Part shown: piece by piece, positions 1 to 11,403 of the stretch
Position numbering within the stretch: the stretch's first letter is position 1
Layout: each line of letters begins with the position of its first letter
Assembly: GCA_963969345.1 (NCBI GenBank)
Contig: OZ017770.1
Coordinates: 1,187,246 to 1,251,245, forward strand
Length of the DNA: 64,000 nt
Origin: Turbatrix aceti
Lineage: Eukaryota > Nematoda > Chromadorea > Rhabditida > Panagrolaimidae
Direction: 5' to 3'
The notes under the pieces: generated by a model
Databases searched by the model: none
Told to the model about the DNA's origin: nothing
What the model saw: the letters and a program-made list of their open reading frames with translations, nothing else
Made by a program: the position numbers and the translations under genes

Positions 1-444
1 AAAAGTCTAGACTCTTCTGTCATCCATACAACAAAAAATCGCACAAAATGCTTATATAAGGCAGCGCCAAACCCCTAGCATTGCTCCTGAATACACGCAC
101 TGGCCGTCACCTGACTATTAAGCTCCATTGTCCTTACGTAAGCATTCCCCGAATCCATTCCGCGCGTCCAAGGTATCTAGCGTACAGCATACTCGCTAAT
201 AATGTCGTTTGCCACACCGCCAGGTCCGAAAGAGCGCCCGCCACACACAAAACTATCCCTTCAGGCACAATCACACGAGCCAGCAGCAAACTAACGGCAA
301 CACTAATAAATCCAAGTACTACGGCAAAATCGAAGTCAAAAAACTATCCACGAATTCTAATTCACAATAATTAGACCGTAAAATTAATTCTGCCCCCCCC
401 ATAATAGTTTATACATGCAACAATAGAAATCAAATTTTGGGATC

Positions 445-1126
445 CTATCGGCAGCGACGGCGATCAAACCGCACAGACAGGATCCCGACATTACCTGACT
501 CCTGAGTGGCCGTGGCATGTGCAGCGGACAAGAGTCGGAGAACTCTGCAAGTGAAAAAAAAAGTTAAACACCGGTTGCTCAAATCAAGCCAACTCACCTG
601 TCCTGCTGGGCTTTTGTCTTCTTCCCCATCAGGCATATCGAAGTCACCCTTCAACGTGAATTCCGGGTTCGGCACTGGCGTCGACCCCCCAAAGGGGGCC
701 TCTTGGCATATGGTTAACGACAACCCGTCTTGGCGGTATCCAGCTCATCCCCGTGTCTCGTAAAATTCTCCCATACCATCATAAAATCCCAGACTGCCCT
801 ATAAAACCAAAACTACCGCCAAAACCAAGTTCCCGTAACTCCCGGGCCCCACGAAAGGACCGCGGGCCTCACGTCCGCAGCACTCGCCTCTGCGGCCATC
901 CTCCAAGATCCAGGCGGGTCCGCATGCGTAGACGCGGAATACTCAGCCATGCATTCCGTGTTGGATACCCAAGTTCCGGAATCAGAAGTCGCCAGTTGAT
1001 CCTTCACAGACGGAGTACGGCAGCTTGCAGGGCCGACACGCAGTGTGCGACGCCTAAGGAAACCGCAAACTGGGTCAAGAAGCAGACCAGACGTCGGCGG
1101 AGTCGAGTCGTCAAAGTTGTTTTCAT
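445..1126 (-). CDS. Doubtful secreted-protein gene fragment
   Basis: Tentative. On the minus strand an ATG at 1126 opens a short frame with a signal-peptide-like start (MKTTL, then an arginine run and a hydrophobic stretch ending near VSA). Further down, 599-740 reads as a plausible exon with the acidic stretch DMPDGEEDK. It ends at a good donor and is followed by a TTGCAG acceptor near 547 and a short tail to a stop. I could not join the first and last parts in one frame, so this is either a broken gene, a gene with exons I misplaced, or chance. No family recognised. Confidence 0.2.
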
Positions 1127-1369
1127 ATTTTCATAGTTCATAAAACGTATGAAAAATGAAAAAATATATAAAAACAACGTGCACGCAGAAGCAAAAAACA
1201 CGATTACAAAAAACGGAAGCAAAAAAAGGATCAGTGCAGTCATTATAAACAATTGCTTAAGCTGAAAATGATAAAAATAATTAGACATGTCAAACAGGGT
1301 TTGAAATTGGGTTCGATTAAAAAAAACGCAGGAAAATAACCTTTCTTGGCTTTTACATGGATCATGCAT

Positions 1370-2335
1370 GCCAAAAACTCGGCACAATTAACAATAAACG
1401 GGCATATCGACAGTCTCGACCGTGGACCACTGCTCATAGGTAACAAAAAATAATTCCAATTCACGCAAATAAAAAAAACATACGGAAAAACGGGTAAACG
1501 TGCACGAGACTGGTTCAAATTGCGGCAAATCGGCGTGCACGCGAGTGGCCTAAAATCATTTTTGTAAAAAACAAAACAATGATCAAACGCAACTGATGCC
1601 CTTAGAGGTCAGAGTGACTATGCTTGTTGCACACAATCATATCAGTTCGTTTGTCTACTGATAACTTTGCTTGGCACGCGCACCAAAAGACGGGCAACAA
1701 ACATGTGCAGAGAGAAGAAAAAAACAGCGACGCCCAACTGATAAAATGCTCCAAATGGCTGATAACAGAAAAATTAATTCCCTGACATGCCAAAAATCGA
1801 CAATAAATAGGCATATCGATGGTATCCGTCGGAGATCAATGCATGTGGGTAACAAAAAATTATTCTGATCCGTCAAAATTCAATAAAAACATGGAGACAC
1901 TGATAAAAAGAAAAAAGTTGCAAACAACATCACAAAACAACAGGTGCATCAGATACCCAGAAAGAACAGAGAGGCGTTGTTTGCGGCAAGGTCATATATG
2001 CGTTTGTCTGATAGTGTGATAGCCACCGCTTCTCACGATAACGCTTGGCACGCGCACCAACTGACTGGCAACAAACATGTGCAGAGAGAAGAACTATCAG
2101 TCATGCACGGCTGCTTTCGACGTAACAAAATTTTCCTCGCTTCCAAATCAACAATAAAATGCCCAAATAAGCTTATAAAAAAAGTTAATTCCCTAAAGCG
2201 CGCTGTGACCGATGTAAGGGAAAGCATTATCTCATAGGTCAGGTCAAAGGGGTTCTGTATGCCACAATCATATCAGTGCATTCATATTCTCTCGATCTGG
2301 TTTGGCAAACGCACCAACAACAGAGCATTTTTTTG
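1370..2335. repeat. Diverged tandem or dispersed repeat
   Basis: Blocks recur here. CTTGGCACGCGCACCAA followed by GGCAACAAACATGTGCAGAG occurs near 1670-1717 and again near 2044-2091. A block with ACAATAAA, GGGCATATCGA or AGGCATATCGA, and GTAACAAAAAATAATTC-like sequence occurs near 1385-1460 and 1799-1866. CACAATCATATCAGT occurs near 1632 and 2265. Spacings are irregular (roughly 370-630 bp), so this looks like an old, decayed tandem repeat. No coding potential is convincing in any copy. Confidence 0.55.
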
Positions 2336-3473
2336 ACATTGCAAGCGCACTGACAAAGTCGGCGAGAAAGAACCGGCAAAAATATCACATAATTACAACA
2401 AAAAACTGCAGGGCACGATTCGGCTGTAATCTTTGATCCGATGAAAAAAAAATATGAACAATTGTTAAGAAAAAATCATCAGGTTAAAAAAATATCCGAA
2501 ACAACACCGTTTCAATGCGACTTGGCAGCAGCTAGCGAGCACAAAAAATCCTTCCATAGAAAACGAACCAACAAAGTCAGTTTTGAGCCGAGTGGTAGAA
2601 AATTGCGGGGTTGTTGGTTGTCTAGTAATAAATTATACGCAACTCAGAGTGAGCTACCACGCTGCCTAAATGCTGCATTTTTCTCCTTTTACTGCACTGA
2701 GCGTTCACAAGCACATTATGAAAAAACATTTTTTGTTCATTTTTAACGTATATTTATATTTAGAAGTGCAAAAAAATATGCATGTTGTAAAAAAAGAAAT
2801 ACAAACGCATGCAAAATTTGATAAATATTTTATAATTTTGTTAGATTTGGTTTCTGTATGTGTTGTAAGTGGTGTTTTACCATTTAATGTAATGAAATGT
2901 GATAAGTGCGTGGTTTTAATAAAGCGAGGGCACTAAATCAAAAAAGTTTGATTATCCAAGTTTGAGGTATATATTGACATGACAAGGAAATAGTACTTTT
3001 TAAAGTAAAAAACACTAGCAACAGTATTGACGGTTAACAGAGAACAAATGGGCGGTGTTTTTATGTGCCTGTAGCTGGGAAGCCGAGTGGAGAACCGCCA
3101 CAACACTTTTCCGAGTTGGTCTGCATTTTTAAGACACTGCGTCGTTCAAGGAATCATGATAACGTTTTTAGTGGTAACACCGATTAAACTTTGATCGTAA
3201 CTTTTGTTCAACACTTCTAATTTGAAACAGACGGCAGATTCGTATTATATTCATTACGAACGACACATTTTTATCCGTCCCCCTGCAAAGATTGCAACGG
3301 TAACATATATGCAAATCACCGCGAAAGCATTCAAGCAGCATCCGTCGTCCCGTCTTTGTACCCAGGGGCAAAACATCAACGTCTCCCCCAGACAAAACCA
3401 GCATCATTAAAAAGAAATATGTATTGTCAACAAACAAATATGTAAGAATAATACAAGTACATGGTACTGTTCG
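2336..3473. other. Intergenic, nothing recognised
   Basis: AT-rich sequence between the repeat block and the 3' end of the next minus-strand gene. No frame shows protein-like composition with matching splice signals, and no RNA gene was recognised. Confidence 0.5.
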
Positions 3474-6297
3474 TCAGTTACCATCATTGTCAGAGGTCTT
3501 GTCAGAATGGAGATTTTCCAAAAACTGAAAGCCACGGCCGTCGAAATAAACCACCTCGTGGTTGCTAGCTGCCAGGCTACTCAGGAGATCGAGTTCTTCT
3601 GCTGAATTAGCTTCACCGGACTTGATGAGCTCGGCAATAGTGTGCAGATCCATTGGCTTTTTGGCCACTTGGCCAAACTTGGGGTCTTCGCGCTGCGGAG
3701 GCTCGGTTACGATTTGTTCGGTGTCGGCAGCAACCAGTTTGCTGAAGTCCTGGTAGTGAGGGTTGTCGCTGAGCGTATCCAAAAGATCAGCGTGACTGAT
3801 TCGTTCGTCTACAACAAAGAGGATAGGCGTGGCGTCCGCACGAACATGACGCTGAAAAAAAAAACAAAAATAATATACAGAATGAGTGCAACAATAAACA
3901 TACGTCAAGAGGTCCAAGACAGCGTTCCATGAGCTTCTTCGTGGTCTCCAAGCAAGGTACTTCGTTGTCAAAGTAGTAAGCAACGCTTTCAGGATTCAGA
4001 ACGCATGGATCAACCGTCAAAGTGCCAAGATTACGCTTGACTACATTCTCCGGATACTGGACTTCCGAGGTGCCTTCTTTTTCGATAATAACGGGTTCCG
4101 AATCCTTCGACTTAGACAGGTGAGAAGTCAACGCGATAACAGATTGCGACGAGGTAGAGATGAGATTACGTTGTCGAAAAAACATCTCTGTAGGATCGAG
4201 AGCACGAGGTCTGGTTGCTTCAACGGATGCACGGCTAGAATCAGGAGCGGACGACGTGACGGATGGAACTGCTACCGATCCAGGTCGAGACAACGATGTG
4301 TGAGAGCTGAAATATTCAATTATAAAAACTCAAGCCCAATAAATTGGAAAAAACGCACAGATTGTCATCAGAATCCTTGCTGGCATCGTCTGACACGGTG
4401 ACTTCATCCACAATAGGAGTTGCCGGCTGCACAGGATGGGGCGAAGCTGGTGGAGGAGCTTGGCGGCGACGAGTCTGCTTTGGTGGTGGTTTGGGAACAG
4501 GAGCCGCAGCAGTAGCCTTCGCGGAACGCGAACGGCTAGGAAGCGGAGAAACAGTTGATGCAGTCTTAGCAGTAGCAGCAGCAGCAGCCGTAGCAGCAGC
4601 CGTCGCTGCCGCAGCCGCAACTGTTGCAGCTGTCTGGGACACTTTCCGAGACGCCGATCCGCTAGTTTGGTCCTTCTGCTTGGATTTCGGGGCGGGAGCC
4701 TGAGGCGCATCTTTCGGCTTGTTCACGGCGTTTGAAGCGCTTCTCATTTGGCGCTGTTTCTTAAGCCGATTTGTTTCAGGGCTCATGGAACGAGGGTAAG
4801 TGAAGCTTGAGCTGGAACTCGGACCGCTCGACGGTGCTCCCGGAGTCACCGCATTTGGAGTAGTTGCGGGAAGCACAAACGCTGGAGCCTTCCGTTTGGG
4901 TAGAGGCTTGGGTGCTGGACGAGAAGGCATAGAAGTATCAAAGTTCACGTTGATAGCCTTCATAGCAGCAGCCATGTCCAACCCATCGGTCAACGCTTCA
5001 ACGTAAGGTTTCCTCTGAAAATCACAATGAAGCTAAACGTTTAAAATAATATAAAAACGGACATTGCGGAATATGCATGGAGTAATTCGTTCAGCTGCTG
5101 GAAAACGCGAAGGACCATTAAGCTTAGGAAAGGGCTTCTTGAAGCCAGGAAAAGGCTTCTGGTTTTCCCAATAGTTCAAAACCTGATCGGCGAGATCGTC
5201 AAATGCAGCCGATTCCTCCTGAAACATCTTGAGAAGAAGGCGACGTTTCGTCGTATGCTTATGTTTATCACGCTTGCTGTCATCCAGCATGATTTTAAGC
5301 ATGGCTTGGTCGGGAACACCAATGCTGCACGAATCAGCGACAAGCCAATCGTAATTGTTAACAAGAAAAATGCGCTCATTGTCAGTGAGCTCATGGTTGC
5401 ACAATAGCTTGCGTACAACCATCCATGCAGTGTCTTCGTCGTCGAAACTGTACATCTGCGAATAGCTCTAAATAAATCATACTTTAATAGAAAACTGGAC
5501 AAAAAAAAAGCATACCGCTGTACGCCACTTGAGAATCAAATAAGCGACGTGCTCAATCTTGCTGTAGAAATTCGGTACTTGAACCTTCTTGGCAATACGC
5601 TGGTAAAACTCAAGGATATCCCGATGTCCAGCAGTATTACAATCCAAATGCTCATTGTAATCCTTAGCAGCGACAGTTTGATTCTTGTCAGACGCCGCTA
5701 GGTATTCATTGTGAATTTTTCTAGCAACCAGGTCTTTATATTTTAGAGCAAATGCCACATCGAATTCTCGTCTGGTGGACTTTAGCGTTTCTTCAAAAGT
5801 AGCTTTGACAAACTGAAATGACAAAAAAAAAGATGTGTTAGAAATTATAAACATCTTACCGAAGGGGTGTGATACGAGTTATCGCCATCCCGCAGTTTAT
5901 AAAAACGTTTAGTCATAAGGTACGATACATATTCGCTAAAAGGAAGCAATAAATGCGAGTCAAAAAATTCCAAAGCTCACCTTGGATCTGTTGCCCCTGC
6001 AACCATGGCTTTATAGTAGTACTTCATGATGTCGTAGTGCTCCTGCTTGGTAAACTTTAACTCGAGATGGGCAATGCAGGATGAGAGATCGAAAGTGATA
6101 CCAGGAGTCTCGTCGTCAATACCATCGAGCACGGAAAAATCGAACTCATCCTCAATAACAACGACGTCTGGTTCGGCATTCATCCGAGAGTTGGAAGCAA
6201 CCGCGGCAGTGGACATAGGAACTGCCGAAGTCAAAGATGCGGAAGCAGACGCTGATGCAGAAGCCGGAATGGACGAAGAAGAAGCGGGAGCTTTCAT
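3474..6297 (-). CDS. Unrecognised 839-residue protein with Ala-rich linker
   Basis: Seven exons close in phase: 6297-5981, 5935-5860, 5812-5516, 5455-5063, 5014-4359, 4306-3904, 3851-3474. The start ATG sits 10 bases after a TTTCTAG acceptor, which suggests trans-splicing or a 5'UTR intron. I do not recognise the family. The N-terminal 40 residues are Ser/Ala-rich, followed by an acidic patch. Residues about 80-360 look folded and helical, with a conserved-looking YLILKWRTA near the third exon junction. The 5014-4359 exon is low complexity: Pro/Ser/Lys-rich with a run of alanines interrupted by threonines (about 4570-4625), which suggests a disordered linker and possibly a nuclear protein. 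The C-terminal 200 residues look folded again. No signal peptide or membrane segment is seen. Two donors (near 5062 and 4358) were chosen to preserve frame over more obvious neighbours. Confidence 0.75.
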
Positions 6298-6307
6298 TGC
6301 TTTTACC

Positions 6308-6320
6308 CTAGAAAAAAAAG
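6308..6320 (-). promoter_or_regulatory. Probable SL trans-splice acceptor
   Basis: On the minus strand, TTTTTTCTAG lies 10 bases before the start codon at 6297 and has no paired upstream coding exon. It could instead end a 5'UTR intron. Confidence 0.4.
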
Positions 6321-7079
6321 AAAGCGTCGCAAAACAAGCATGTAAAGATTTCACCGCGAGACAAATAAAGCGCACGCAAAAGAGGTAGTTTTATGCGCAG
6401 AGAGGAACGTACTTGGAAAACTTTCATATCTATTCATCCAGCTATCAATATTATATAGCTTGATAATGTTAAGCAACAGACAACATTAAATACGACAAGA
6501 CTGAAAGACTGAATAAGACTGAAGCATGCAAACACGTGAACAGCAAAGCATTAGCAGCGTCATGCAAAACATTTTTCAGATATTTTTACTATTCAATTCC
6601 TAGCAAAACATCCACGACCAAAAATCATGAGATCATGACTAAGCAACGAAGAAGACATCGACGACCATGCAAGTACGACCTGTCTTTGAAGAATAAGAAA
6701 AAGGAGCTTTTGTTGCTTCCACCCCGCAGAAAAATAAGACAATCATGTAAACATATTCGGCACGAGTATGTTTACATCAAGCAAAGCATTACAAGGTTGA
6801 TACTACATAAAACCGTTTAAACGGTTTTAATGTTAATCAAGATATGCCATCGTGATTAAAATACACGGTTTGTAGAGATCATGTAAGATTCAAAACGACT
6901 TGACTATATCGGACATGCAATAATAATGCAGCGCTACTGAAAAATATAAAATTATGACTTTGCAAAAACACGACCCCGCTAAAACATAAATCATGCACTC
7001 ATCGATCGATATCTCTGCTCGTTGGCATTGAGGACAATGAAAAGGGTTTGCCGCGCGATACGCATTGCGCAGTAATCAC
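6321..7079. other. Divergent intergenic region
   Basis: Lies between the head of the unknown minus-strand gene and the kinesin-like gene, so it probably carries both promoters. It contains a perfect 20-bp palindrome at 6809-6828. No gene seen. Confidence 0.5.
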
Positions 7080-7090
7080 GACGCGAAAAT
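7080..7090 (+). promoter_or_regulatory. GACGCGAAAAT element (E2F-like)
   Basis: GACGCGAAAAT lies 64 bases upstream of the kinesin-like start codon. The same 11 bases occur upstream of both SMARCAL1-type genes (44846 and 49154). The reverse complement ATTTTCGCGTC resembles E2F/DP sites. The role is inferred. Confidence 0.4.
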
Positions 7091-7153
7091 TGAAGCAAGT
7101 AAGCAACTGAGACATTTAAACTTGCATTGCGGTGCGTTGTCTTCGGCTTTCCA

Positions 7154-9603
7154 ATGGCTGCTCCGATTGTCGCTCTCCGTGTGCTGTAAGTTTTCTGTTT
7201 TTTTAATGATATTCTAAAATCAATTTATAGGGCGTCTGATATTCAGAAGAAACGCGTCTCAAGGAGCCTTCGCGATTTGAATACGAAGAACTTTTATGCG
7301 AACTCAAGGATCGGTAACATTTTTAACTATCTTGTAGTGCCTCGTCTTAGTAGCGTTGAACGAGGCTACAATGCATCTGTCGTCGTCTATGGCGAAACAG
7401 GAAGCGGTCGGAGCACTACGTTCTTTGGTAATGACAAACGGATGGGATTGATTGAGGCAACTGCCACAGCCGTCGGGGGTGGCTTGGACAAAAAGGTACG
7501 TTTTATTCATTTTTTTGTTTCCCATGATTTATAATTGTTTTCAGAAGTACTGTTTTTGCAATGTGTCGTTCTATGAGGTTTATAAGAATAACCTTTACGA
7601 CCTGCTTGATCCCAAGTTCCACGGATACAAGCCCACATCTACCACACTCGCTACCAAACAATCCATCCGTTGTGAGGATAGCGGAAGCATGAAAATGCTC
7701 ATGGCGACGATTCTTCCGCAGTACCACCTATACAGGAAGCAAATCGGCGGCCAATTGTGAGTTTTCTTCCTCTTGTACGCAGTTTTTATGATTCATATTT
7801 TCCAGCAAAGGCCATCTCGTCGTCGAGTTTGGCATTTGTGTTCAAAGTAACCAGGGAAATTGTCTCTATGGCAGACTCAAAATGGTGATGATGAGTGGAT
7901 GTGAGAAGATCAGTCACTACCGTGCTCAGGTGAAGAATGATATTTATTACCTGACTGACAACGCAAAAGCTGCTTCCGAAAATCGCGTACGCACTTGGGG
8001 CGCATCTCAGTACCTTCTGACTCGGATTATTCTCGGCGGATACTTTGGACATGAAAAGCTTTCTCTTCTCTGCACTGTATTTCCTTTCGGTAACAAGGTG
8101 ACCGAGCGTCTCGTGTCTTTGTCAAAGCAAGTTTCACCGCGCTACACTGCGAAGCCTAAGGAATACGACCAGGCTCGTGATAAGTCTGGCCGGATTTCGT
8201 TTGCCAATCTCGGGCCCAATGAAGTGGTCTATTTTGATCCGGTGACTCTAGAAGAAAACCAACACGACATTTCCCGGATTAAGTTTAAATTGAATTTGGC
8301 CGCACGCATAGTTGACATTCTCAATGTTAACATCGATGTGTACTACGAAAATCGTCGTGTTTTGAAAAATGCGCTCAAGAAGCTGGTAATATTTTGATTT
8401 TGCTTTCTTGATTACAGCTTTAATAAACAAAATTTCAGTTTAAAAAAATGTCAACACGGAAATGGGTGGGTGAGGTTCAAAAGCATCTTCACATGATGGA
8501 ACAATACAGCTTCACTCCTCCGGGTGTTCTTGTCGAGAACCGCTTCACATCGTCTTACGTTACTGAAATTATGCGTAACGTTGGAATCCTTGATGGAACT
8601 CTTGATTCAGCTTCGCTCGTGGAGTTTTTGTCGTCCAAGGGTATTACCGCGCCTGGCAGCGATGAATCTGACGCTATTTCCTTTGAAAACGATACGTCTT
8701 CATTTTCGGAAGATTTCGTGGAAACCGAACGACTCATGGCTAACCCGGATATTGAGGTATGTTTTTATAGCCTGATCTGTTCACGCGTATATTTTTAATT
8801 TTCAGAAAAATGTCTCTTCCATGGTCATGTTTGACGCTTGTGCTGGCTTTTTCGTGCGCACCAAGGACATGCACTACGATCCTTACCCCGTCTTGGACAC
8901 CGTCCGCAGGATGAAGCTGCACAATTATATGAATCGCAAGCCTAATCTTAACGGCTTGAAATCTCTGATCCAAATTGAGTTTCACCCAGACTGGAACAAT
9001 ATTGCTGTCGGCCTGGAAGATTTTGTTTCTACCGCTCAAAGTCTGGAGGAAAATACTCCGGAGATTCTTGATACCTTCAACGTCGACATGAGTTTCATTG
9101 AGGAGTACAAGTGTCTTTGCGCCCGTCTCATGGAGCTCTACCTATCTGTAAGTTTTTTGTATCTTTGTTTTACAATAATGAAAGAAAATCTTTTACAGGG
9201 CGTCAATTGGTCTACTCAATACACTGCTTACCGAAAGCTGATGAAAACTGGCATTGCCGAAGTCAAAGCACTAGTCAATCAGTTGTACAGTATTGACAAG
9301 TCGGAGGAACGCTTTGTGATTCGAATTGCCGAAGAGTTTCCTAAACTCTATTACAACAAAATTTCGGCTCTGGCTTACGACTACTGCAACTTGATCGACG
9401 AAATCTGTACCACCAAAAAACAGCACGACGTGTTTGACGACAACAAGTCGCTCATCGAAGTCGACAATTTCATTGCCAATACGGAAATGGAGATGTCCAC
9501 CGAAGAAACATTCACCAAGACTAATTGGATGTCCTCCCCGGCCGTTGTCTCGCCGAAAAGTTTGCGCAACGCAGTCCGTGGTGAATGGCGACTGAACGAA
9601 TAA
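7154..9603 (+). CDS. Divergent kinesin-like protein, likely weak or dead motor
   Basis: Seven exons in phase: 7154-7185, 7231-7495, 7545-7756, 7806-8385, 8439-8756, 8806-9147, 9199-9603; 717 residues. Landmarks follow the kinesin motor order. A VALRVL start matches the VRVRP strand; GYNASVVVYGETGSGRSTTF stands at the P-loop; VSFYEVYKNNLYDLL matches the VSFxEIYNExxxDLL strand; a late LGG stretch followed by VFPFG matches the LGGNSKT...VSP region. The P-loop lysine is arginine (GETGSGRS instead of GQTGSGKT), and the switch II DLAGSE is replaced by MMSGCE, so ATP hydrolysis is doubtful. The C-terminal 350 residues are helical and hydrophilic without an obvious heptad coiled coil. An atypical, non-motile kinesin is the best reading; it matches no named kinesin subfamily that I can recall. 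Confidence 0.8.
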
Positions 9604-9874
9604 CATGAATGGTAATGATTATTCTGAGTGTTAATGCGATTCTGTTTTGTGTTTGAAATAAACTACCAACATTTTTTACGAGGGTTAGCTAATTTAATAC
9701 AGTTTAAACCAGGATACAGTCGAGTGGTAACTTGTTATTCGTATTTTCTTTTTTCAAAGCATTCCAAAAACCGGACAATGAATAAAGGTCAGCTTAAAAT
9801 GGTTAAATTAGCGACAACTTTTTTTGTTATTGCTTCTAATTAATGAGAAATTATCAAACGCAAGCGAGGTTTTG
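9604..9874. other. Short intergenic region
   Basis: 3' flank of the kinesin-like gene, with AATAAA at 9657, running into the cuticlin promoter. Nothing else recognised. Confidence 0.4.
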
Positions 9875-9882
9875 TATAAAAG
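9875..9882 (+). promoter_or_regulatory. TATA box of the cuticlin gene
   Basis: TATAAAAG lies 36 bases before the cuticlin ATG and leaves room for only a very short leader. It suits a strongly and periodically expressed cuticle gene. No SL acceptor is seen between it and the ATG. Confidence 0.5.
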
Positions 9883-9917
9883 GCTCTTGGTGGTCAGCTG
9901 GAGTATGCACGCTCAGC

Positions 9918-11391
9918 ATGAGGTTCTCCAGGATTCTGGTCATTTTTGTCAGCATTTTACATCAAGTCTTTGGTATTCCGATAGACAACGGCGTCGAAGG
10001 TGAACCGGAGATTGAATGCGGTGGCTCGAGCATTACGGTCAACTTCAACACGCAACAGTCTTTCGAAGGCCATGTTTACGTCAAAGTTTGTCGCCGATAC
10101 TTTTTCTCGGCTGAATAAACTTTTCAGGGGTTGTTCAACGAAGCTGGATGCAGAAGCGACGAAAACGGTCATACAGTGGCCGGCATAACGCTGCCTTTTG
10201 ACTCTTGTAATGTCATCCGTACTCGATCTCTGAATCCAAAAGGCATTTTTGTCTCAACCACTGTCGTTATAACGTTTCATGTAAGTTATCAACTGCAGAA
10301 TCCAACATTATCATAACACAAACTTTTAGCCTCATTTTGTCACAAAAATAGATCGTGCTTACCGGATTGAATGTTTTTATATGGAGAGCGACAAAACAGT
10401 TTCCGCGGATCTCGCAGTCTCTGATCTCACGACGGCTTTCCAGTCGCAACTGGTGCCCATGCCGATCTGCCGCTATCAGATTTTGGATAGCGGACCGACA
10501 GGCGAGCCAATTACCTTTGCGCAGGTCGGAGACCAGGTGTATCACAAATGGACATGTGAAACAGAAACTGGTGAGTGTAGAACAAGAAAAAAAAGTTTTT
10601 TTGCATGCTGGTATAAAAATTTAGTGGACACATTCTGCATGATCGTGCACAACTGCTTCGTCGACGACGGTAACGGTGACACTGTAACCATAATCGACGA
10701 TAACGGATGCGCTATCGATCGCTTTGTGCTCAACAACCTGGAGTATCCCGCGGATCTCGTCGCCGGTCAAGAAGCGCATGTCTACAAGTACGCTGATCGC
10801 AGTCAGCTGTTCTATCAGTGCCAGATAACTATCACAATCAAAGAACCAGGAGACGAATGCGCTCGTCCGCAATGCTCTGAAGCAACTCGGTTTGCCGGGG
10901 CCGAAGGCGACAACGCCAACCTAACTGTTTTTGGGGAACCAACAGCCGGTGTGCCTCAAGCTGGTGGCCCAGCTCGATTGAGTCCCCCAACATTGTTACC
11001 TCCACCACCCGGCGCTCCAGCAGGTGCAACACCCAATCCAGTGCCTTCAAGACTTCGCTTTTTCCGCCGTTCGCGACGTCAGGCTAATATTACGGCAATC
11101 CCCAAGTGGAAACAAGATTCGGCAGGCACCCTCGACGTCCGTACAGAGCTGAACGCTCTGGACCTGCTGGACGAAGCGGGTTACACCGAGTCCCTGCTAA
11201 AGCGTCCAGACATCGCGAGTCGCCGTCACAAGTCTGATGAAAATTCAGAACCCCGTGATGCGGATCCAAAAGATGTCAAGTGCATCGATAAACTATACTT
11301 CAACGTCGCAATCAGTGGCATCATTGTCACCCTCGTGTTTTCATGCGTGATTTCATTGATGTTTACCGTACATTCAAAAAAGACTGCTTAA
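9918..11391 (+). CDS. Cuticlin-like ZP-domain protein
   Basis: Four exons in phase: 9918-10085, 10128-10280, 10330-10570, 10625-11391; 442 residues. It starts with a signal peptide (MRFSRILVIFVSILHQVFG). A ZP domain follows, beginning ECGGSSITVNFNT and including FEGHVYVKG and GCRSDENG, which are hallmarks of nematode cuticlins (CUT/CUTL family). A Pro/Ala/Gly-rich linker leads to a furin-type site RRSRR (about residues 334-338). A hydrophobic segment near residues 413-437 acts as the membrane anchor, followed by a short basic tail. The family is secreted from hypodermis or other epithelia, cleaved at the basic site, and polymerises through the ZP module in alae and cuticle. The fourth exon holds late ZP cysteines and YADRSQLFYQCQI. 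Which paralogue this is cannot be told from the window. Confidence 0.93.
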
Positions 11392-11403
11392 CTGACCTAT
11401 AAA

